Shown: piece by piece, positions 60,036 to 64,000 of the stretch
Numbering within the stretch: position 1 is the stretch's first letter
Layout: every line of letters begins with the position of its first letter
Assembly: GCF_003129925.1 (NCBI RefSeq)
Contig: NZ_QFFN01000006.1
Coordinates: forward strand, 1 to 64,000
DNA from: Bifidobacterium catulorum
GTDB lineage: Bacteria; Actinomycetota; Actinomycetes; Actinomycetales; Bifidobacteriaceae
DNA: 64,000 nt
Direction: 5' to 3'
Notes under the pieces: generated by a model
Told to the model about the DNA's origin: nothing
Databases searched by the model: none
What the model saw: only the letters and a program-made list of their open reading frames with translations
Position numbers and translations under genes: made by a program

Positions 60036-60785
60036 CTACTCCGCCTTGGCGATGGCCTCGGCGATCGGGTCGTGGGTGAAGTCGTGGCTGCGGTATTCGG
60101 GATTGTCCACGGGAAGATGCTGCACCAGCGTATCGAACACCTGACTCAATATGTCGCCGCGCTCCAGCACCGCGTCGAGCACATGACCGCCGATCGAATG
60201 GTCGTCGGAAAGAAAATGCTCGTGGAAACCGGCCACGGCCGCACCGTTGAACATCACCGGCGAGAAATAGCCGAGCATCGTTCCCCTCACGTCATGGCCG
60301 AGGAACATGGCCTGCCGGTCGGCCACCTCCTCCAACGTCGGGTACGGGGCCTGCTGTTTGATTACCGCGCGGGTTTTGATGAAACTGAACGTGCCGCGGA
60401 CGATGACCGCGAAGAACGTGTTCGCCCGCCCGTTGGCCGCCACGATCTTCTTGTTGAGGTCCTCCAGTCCGATGTCGCTGCGTTCGCACTGGTATTGGAA
60501 GGCCGCGTGATGCACGCTGGCGAACGGTACGGTGAAGTCGTCGGGCAGGACCTCGGCCACGCCGGACTGGCCGATCTTATAGGCGATGCCGTCGAGGATG
60601 ATGAGCTCGCCGTCGAGCCCCTCGCCGGTGCCGATGCCCGTGTCGCCATGCGTCAGCAGGTTCCCGATGGTGGTGGTGCCCTCCAACAAACCCGGCACAA
60701 GCTGGGCGAGTGTGCCATGCTGATAGAGCACGTTCGCGCCGTGCTCATGGATCGGTCCGATGTTCGCAGCCAGGGATTTCGTCAT
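60036..60785 (-). CDS. Alpha-acetolactate decarboxylase
   Basis: 249 residues. Converts alpha-acetolactate to acetoin, diverting pyruvate carbon and avoiding excess branched-chain precursor. Signatures: VLYQHGTLAQLVPGLLEGTT, the LLTHGDTGIGTGEGLDGELI stretch with a conserved Glu, and HEHFLSDDHSIGGHVLDAVL with zinc-binding histidines. The ATG at 60785 has TATCGT ending 8 nt before it; the GTG at 60794 is an alternative. No acetolactate synthase gene is nearby. Confidence 0.93.
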   Translation of the reverse strand: MTKSLAANIGPIHEHGANVLYQHGTLAQLVPGLLEGTTTIGNLLTHGDTGIGTGEGLDGELIILDGIAYKIGQSGVAEVLPDDFTVPFASVHHAAFQYQCERSDIGLEDLNKKIVAANGRANTFFAVIVRGTFSFIKTRAVIKQQAPYPTLEEVADRQAMFLGHDVRGTMLGYFSPVMFNGAAVAGFHEHFLSDDHSIGGHVLDAVLERGDILSQVFDTLVQHLPVDNPEYRSHDFTHDPIAEAIAKAE

Positions 60786-60943
60786 ATTCCCCACGATAAT
60801 TCGAGGACCGAACGGTTTTCAACCAACCATGCACGGATGGACACATGATCACGGGACTGACCGTCATCACGATATCCTCGTTCGGATGCATCGGCTATGC
60901 GGCGACCATCCAAGTGTTCTCCATCAGTTCGTTTATCAATCGA

Positions 60944-61007
60944 TAATTTGGCAGAACCGTTCATGAAGCCCGTGAAAATAGGTCCTTCATGACCGGAATT
61001 ACCAAAT
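60944..61007 (+). repeat. 64-bp palindromic repeat, copy C
   Basis: Arms AATTTGGCAGAACCGTTCAT and ATGACCGGAATTACCAAATT. It lies about 115 bp before the start of the AbiEi/DUF559-like gene. Confidence 0.85.
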
Positions 61008-61121
61008 TCGGGATTGTTGAGACCTGTTTGACCAAGGTACGGGATTGTGGATGGAGGCCACGTTCGTCCACATTGTCCGGAGAACCGGATTTTCGCCGTC
61101 GCGGCCCCGTACCGTCGAATC

Positions 61122-62078
61122 ATGAGAACGAATACAAGACTCAACACGATGCTGGACCAGACCGAGTCGAAACGGCTGTGCGTATGGGGCCGCAACGATG
61201 CCGAACGCCAGATGATACGGCGGCGGCAGGCCGCAGGGGAACTGCTTCACGTGGGGAACCGATGCTATGCGAGGCCGTCATATTGGCAGGGACTGACCGA
61301 ATTCGAGCGGTTCCGCCATCTGGTGCGTTCCCTGTCGAGGAAACATCCGCACTGGGTGTTCGGCGGACCGACCGCCGCACTGATGCATGGCGTATGCGAT
61401 TCTCATCGGCAGATGAGAACGATTCATCGCGTGATCGAGGGAAACGCCATGGTTCGTGGCACCGATATCGTGACCAGCCATTACGTGACGGACGCGTCGC
61501 ACGTCGTCGTCGACGGGGTGAAGGTCACCCCGTTGCCCAGAACGGTGTTCGACTGCGCAAGATGGATGGAGTTCCCCGATGCGCTCGCGGTGGCCGATTC
61601 CCTGTTGCGTCAGGGGCGTATGACCCGTGAGGGGCTTCGGGATTCGTTCCTCCGGGAGCGGGGGCGTCATGCGGACCGTGCCTTCAGGGTGGCCGACAAC
61701 GCGACCGGCAGGACCGACAACGGCGGCGAATCCTATGCCTACGGCGTGATCCTTGAGGAGGGGTTCGCGAAACCGATGGTTCAGGCCGCGATGCCGTGCC
61801 TCAACGAGAACGGCAATCCCGACCGGGTCGACTTTCTGTGGACGACCGGGGATGGACGTCGTATCGTGGCGGAACTTGATGGGCGAATCAAATACCGTGA
61901 CGAATCCATGTACCGCAACGGCAGTCTGCCCGACACCGTAATCGCGGAGAAGGAGCGCGAGGAGCGGGTGAGGATGGTCGTGGACGGATTCGTGAGGTTC
62001 TCGTTCGGGGAGGCGTATCGTAGGGTTCCGCTGATACGTAAATTGGAATGGGCCGGGGTCCCGAGGCTGACCGGATGA
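61122..62078 (+). CDS. AbiEi-like/DUF559-like (PD-(D/E)XK-type) protein
   Basis: 318 residues. The N-terminal third resembles AbiEi-like winged-helix proteins: ERQMIRRRQAAGELLHVGNR followed by HWVFGGPTAALMHGV, and the PRTVFDCARWMEFPDALAVA segment. The C-terminal part has a DUF559/Vsr-type nuclease-like core: DRVDFLWTT (about 234-242) and the IVAELDGRIKYRDESMY stretch with acidic and lysine residues. It may be an antitoxin-like regulator or a repair/defence nuclease; I cannot tell. The ATG at 61122 has TACCGT ending 7 nt before it. The gene is bracketed by copies C and D of a palindromic repeat. No abortive-infection toxin partner is adjacent. Confidence 0.7.
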   Translation: MRTNTRLNTMLDQTESKRLCVWGRNDAERQMIRRRQAAGELLHVGNRCYARPSYWQGLTEFERFRHLVRSLSRKHPHWVFGGPTAALMHGVCDSHRQMRTIHRVIEGNAMVRGTDIVTSHYVTDASHVVVDGVKVTPLPRTVFDCARWMEFPDALAVADSLLRQGRMTREGLRDSFLRERGRHADRAFRVADNATGRTDNGGESYAYGVILEEGFAKPMVQAAMPCLNENGNPDRVDFLWTTGDGRRIVAELDGRIKYRDESMYRNGSLPDTVIAEKEREERVRMVVDGFVRFSFGEAYRRVPLIRKLEWAGVPRLTG

Positions 62079-62110
62079 TTGTACGGTTGGGAACTGTCCG
62101 GAGGACTGGT

Positions 62111-62134
62111 AGTTTGGTCAAACCGTTCATGAAT
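62111..62134 (+). repeat. Half-copy of the 64-bp palindrome
   Basis: AGTTTGGTCAAACCGTTCAT matches one arm only, just before copy D. Confidence 0.6.
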
Positions 62135-62138
62135 CGGT

Positions 62139-62202
62139 AACTTGGCAGAACCGTTTATAAGGACCCCGAAAACGGGTCCTTCATGACCGGAATTACCAAG
62201 TT
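62139..62202 (+). repeat. 64-bp palindromic repeat, copy D
   Basis: Arms AACTTGGCAGAACCGTTTAT and ATGACCGGAATTACCAAGTT, with an inner CCCG/CGGG. It lies 60 bp after the AbiEi/DUF559-like gene. Confidence 0.85.
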
Positions 62203-62204
62203 CG

Positions 62205-62466
62205 GAGGGACGGACGAACCGCGACACGCCCGAATTCTGCTAGGGGCATGGGTTGTGGTTTAATAATCAAGTTGCCTGTTTTGGGCTCGCAAAATTGTCT
62301 ATTCAAAAGCGAGCGTGGCACAAGGATTTTCCACATCCTTGCATGGTCACGCACTGATACGGTTCGGCCGCCACGGGGAGGGATCCCGAAGTCGGCCACG
62401 CCTTGACGTGCCCTAGAGAAACAGGCTGGTAAACAGTAATTCATTCGCAAGAAAGGGCGGACGGCA
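62205..62466 (+). promoter_or_regulatory. S10 operon upstream leader region
   Basis: About 260 bp with no gene. It contains GCTCGC/GCGAGC and CAAGGAT/ATCCTTG hairpins and a GGCC/GGCC-type stem. The first ribosomal gene has an AAGAAAGGGCGG site. A TTGCCT/TTGTCT promoter pair is possible near 62275. Confidence 0.45.
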
Positions 62467-62775
62467 ATGGCGGGACAGAAAATCCGCATCAGGCTTAAGT
62501 CCTATGACCACGAGGTCATTGACCAGTCGGCGAAGAAAATCGTCGAGACGGTCACGAACGCGGGCGCAACCGTAGTTGGCCCGGTTCCTCTGCCGACCGA
62601 GAAGAACGTGTTTGTTGTTATCCGTTCTCCTCACAAGTACAAGGATTCCCGCGAGCATTTCGAGATGCGCACCCACAAGCGCCTCATTGACATCGTTGAC
62701 CCGACGCCTAAGGCTGTCGATTCTCTGATGCGTCTCGACCTGCCGGCGGACGTGAACATCGAGATCAAGCTGTAA
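62467..62775 (+). CDS. rpsJ: 30S ribosomal protein S10
   Basis: 102 residues. [32 protein letters not shown] and [20 protein letters not shown] are S10 hallmarks. First gene of the S10 operon. It also acts in transcription antitermination with NusB. ATG at 62467. Confidence 0.98.
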   Translation: MAGQKIRIRLKSYDHEVIDQSAKKIVETVTNAGATVVGPVPLPTEKNVFVVIRSPHKYKDSREHFEMRTHKRLIDIVDPTPKAVDSLMRLDLPADVNIEIKL

Positions 62776-62792
62776 GGAAGGGGGGAACCGTT

Positions 62793-63440
62793 ATGAGCAA
62801 CAACATCAAGAATGCACTGCTGGGCAAGAAGCTCGGCATGTCCCAGGTGTGGGACGAGAACGGCTTCTTCGTTCCCGTCACGCTGGTCGACGTTTCCACC
62901 AACGTGGTGACCGCCGTCAAGACGGAGGAGACCGACGGCTACAAGGCCGTCCAGATCGGCTACGGCCAGATCGATCCGACCAAGGTGACCAAGCCGCTCG
63001 CCGGCCACTTCGCCAAGGCCGGTGTGACCCCGCGTCGCCACCTCGTCGAGTTCCGCACCGACGAAGCCGAGAGCTACGAGCCGGGTCAGGAACTGAGCGC
63101 CGAGGTCTTCGCCGAGGGTTCCAAGGTCGACGTCACCGGCACCACCAAGGGCAAGGGCTTCGCCGGCACCATCAAGCGTTGGGGCTTCAAGTCCTACCGC
63201 CGTACCCACGGCTCCCACAAGAACGAGCGTCGCCCCGGTTCCGTCGGTGCATGCGCCACTCCGGGCCGTATTCTCAAGGGCAAGCGCATGGCCGGTCGCA
63301 TGGGCCATGTCACCAACACCACGCTGAACCTGACCGTCGTCTCCAACGATGTTGAAAACGGCGTCATCGCCATCAAGGGTGCCATCCCGGGCCCGAAGGG
63401 CGCCATCGTCGTGGTTCGTACCGCTGTGAAGGGAGCCTGA
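62793..63440 (+). CDS. rplC: 50S ribosomal protein L3
   Basis: 215 residues. [20 protein letters not shown], the [17 protein letters not shown] region and [14 protein letters not shown] with the [20 protein letters not shown] loop that reaches the peptidyl transferase centre. AAGGAAGGGGGG precedes the ATG at 62793. Confidence 0.98.
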   Translation: MSNNIKNALLGKKLGMSQVWDENGFFVPVTLVDVSTNVVTAVKTEETDGYKAVQIGYGQIDPTKVTKPLAGHFAKAGVTPRRHLVEFRTDEAESYEPGQELSAEVFAEGSKVDVTGTTKGKGFAGTIKRWGFKSYRRTHGSHKNERRPGSVGACATPGRILKGKRMAGRMGHVTNTTLNLTVVSNDVENGVIAIKGAIPGPKGAIVVVRTAVKGA

Positions 63441-63445
63441 TAATC

Positions 63446-64000
63446 ATGGCTATTTCTCTGAACATCACGAGCGCCGAAGGCCAGACCGGCACCGTCGAGG
63501 CCCCTGAGGAACTGTTCGGCATCTCCGCCGAGGAAGTGCAGAACCACGTTCCGCTGGTGCACCAGGTCGTCATCGCGCAGCTGGCTGCCGCCCGTCGTGG
63601 CACCCACGCCGTGAAGAACCGCGCCCGCATCTCCGGCGGCGGCAAGAAGCCGTGGAAGCAGAAGGGCACCGGCCGTGCCCGTCAGGGCTCCATCCGCGCC
63701 CCGCAGTGGGCAGGTGGCGCCGTCGTCCACGGACCGGTTCCGCGCGACTACTCCCAGCGCACCCCCAAGAAGATGAAGGCCGCAGCCCTGCGCTACATGC
63801 TGTCCGATCGCGCCAACGCCGGTCGCGTGCACGTGGTTGACTTCGGCATCGCCGAGACCCCGTCCACCAAGACCGCCAAGGCCGTTCTGCAGTCCGTGGC
63901 CGCCGAGCGCTTCGTCACCGTCGTGTTCTCCCGCGAGAACATCAACGAGTGGCTGTCGGTCCGCAACCTGCGCACCGTGCACCCGATCTTCGCCGACCAG
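63446..64000 (+). CDS. rplD: 50S ribosomal protein L4 (truncated by the window)
   Basis: First 185 residues, cut off by the window end. MAISLNITSAEGQTGTVEAP, then the RARISGGGKKPWKQKGTGRA loop and RQGSIRAPQWAGGAVVHGPV are L4 signatures. It starts at an ATG after GGGAGCCTGATAATC. Third gene of the S10 operon; rplW and the rest should follow outside. Confidence 0.95.
   Translation, partial: MAISLNITSAEGQTGTVEAPEELFGISAEEVQNHVPLVHQVVIAQLAAARRGTHAVKNRARISGGGKKPWKQKGTGRARQGSIRAPQWAGGAVVHGPVPRDYSQRTPKKMKAAALRYMLSDRANAGRVHVVDFGIAETPSTKTAKAVLQSVAAERFVTVVFSRENINEWLSVRNLRTVHPIFADQ

Noticed and set aside
61122-62078. Type IV toxin-antitoxin pair
   Set aside because: The N terminus resembles AbiEi, but no AbiEii-like toxin gene lies next to it, and the C terminus looks like a nuclease-type core.

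Overview
The window is chromosomal DNA from a high-GC actinobacterium, almost certainly a Bifidobacterium. The evidence is GC-rich codon use, a bifunctional AdhE, GPH-family sugar/glucuronide carriers beside uxaC, malQ and glgX, a class Ib ribonucleotide reductase (nrdI-nrdE-nrdF), actinobacterial gene order fdxA-dapC, tRNA-tRNA-tRNA-rpmG-murB, and groES under a CIRCE operator. No phage, insertion sequence or CRISPR array is visible. The species cannot be fixed from sequence reading alone.

Layout: 0.3-5.6 kb carries a GPH sugar carrier, a small unknown protein, a LacI regulator and a MATE pump. 5.6-9.5 kb holds a DMT/EamA exporter, the rplJ-rplL ribosomal operon and a second MATE gene broken by one extra C. 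9.6-14.6 kb is an operon of an FHA protein, a 1211-residue SF1-helicase-like protein whose ATPase motifs are eroded, and a small acidic protein. 14.6-17.3 kb has a SAF-domain protein, an FmdB-type zinc ribbon, 5-formyl-THF cyclo-ligase and a GNAT acetyltransferase. 17.4-28.2 kb has a coiled-coil membrane protein, groES, then a MoxR ATPase, a DUF58-transglutaminase fusion, LemA, a DUF2207 protein and a small membrane protein. 28.3-34.1 kb has a trans-sulfuration enzyme and the nrd operon, which contains a large palindromic repeat and a 28-codon ORF. 34.3-39.9 kb has three tRNAs, rpmG, murB, an amino-acid permease, fdxA and dapC. 40-45.1 kb has a HIT protein, uxaC, a glucuronide carrier and dinB. 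45.2-49.5 kb has tRNA-Ser, a CapA protein, a 2-hydroxyacid dehydrogenase, a YigZ/IMPACT protein and an LRV protein. 49.7-56.5 kb has malQ, vsr, rplM-rpsI and glgX. 57-62.1 kb has adhE, acetolactate decarboxylase and an AbiEi/DUF559-like protein bracketed by palindromic repeats. The start of the S10 operon (rpsJ, rplC, rplD) runs off the window end.

How the genes work together: uxaC plus its carrier feed hexuronates into metabolism. malQ and glgX remodel alpha-glucans. adhE and acetolactate decarboxylase are overflow routes for acetyl-CoA and acetolactate, and adhE has a Rex-like redox operator on its promoter. nrdIEF make deoxynucleotides aerobically.

The points most worth a second look are these. 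Fourteen genes have a -10-like hexamer ending 6-8 nt before the start codon and no ribosome binding site (leaderless candidates). An FHA/pseudo-helicase pair looks catalytically dead. A 64-bp palindrome occurs four times and brackets a nuclease-like gene. Large hairpins sit inside the nrdE-nrdF junction. NrdI has a tandem octapeptide extension.
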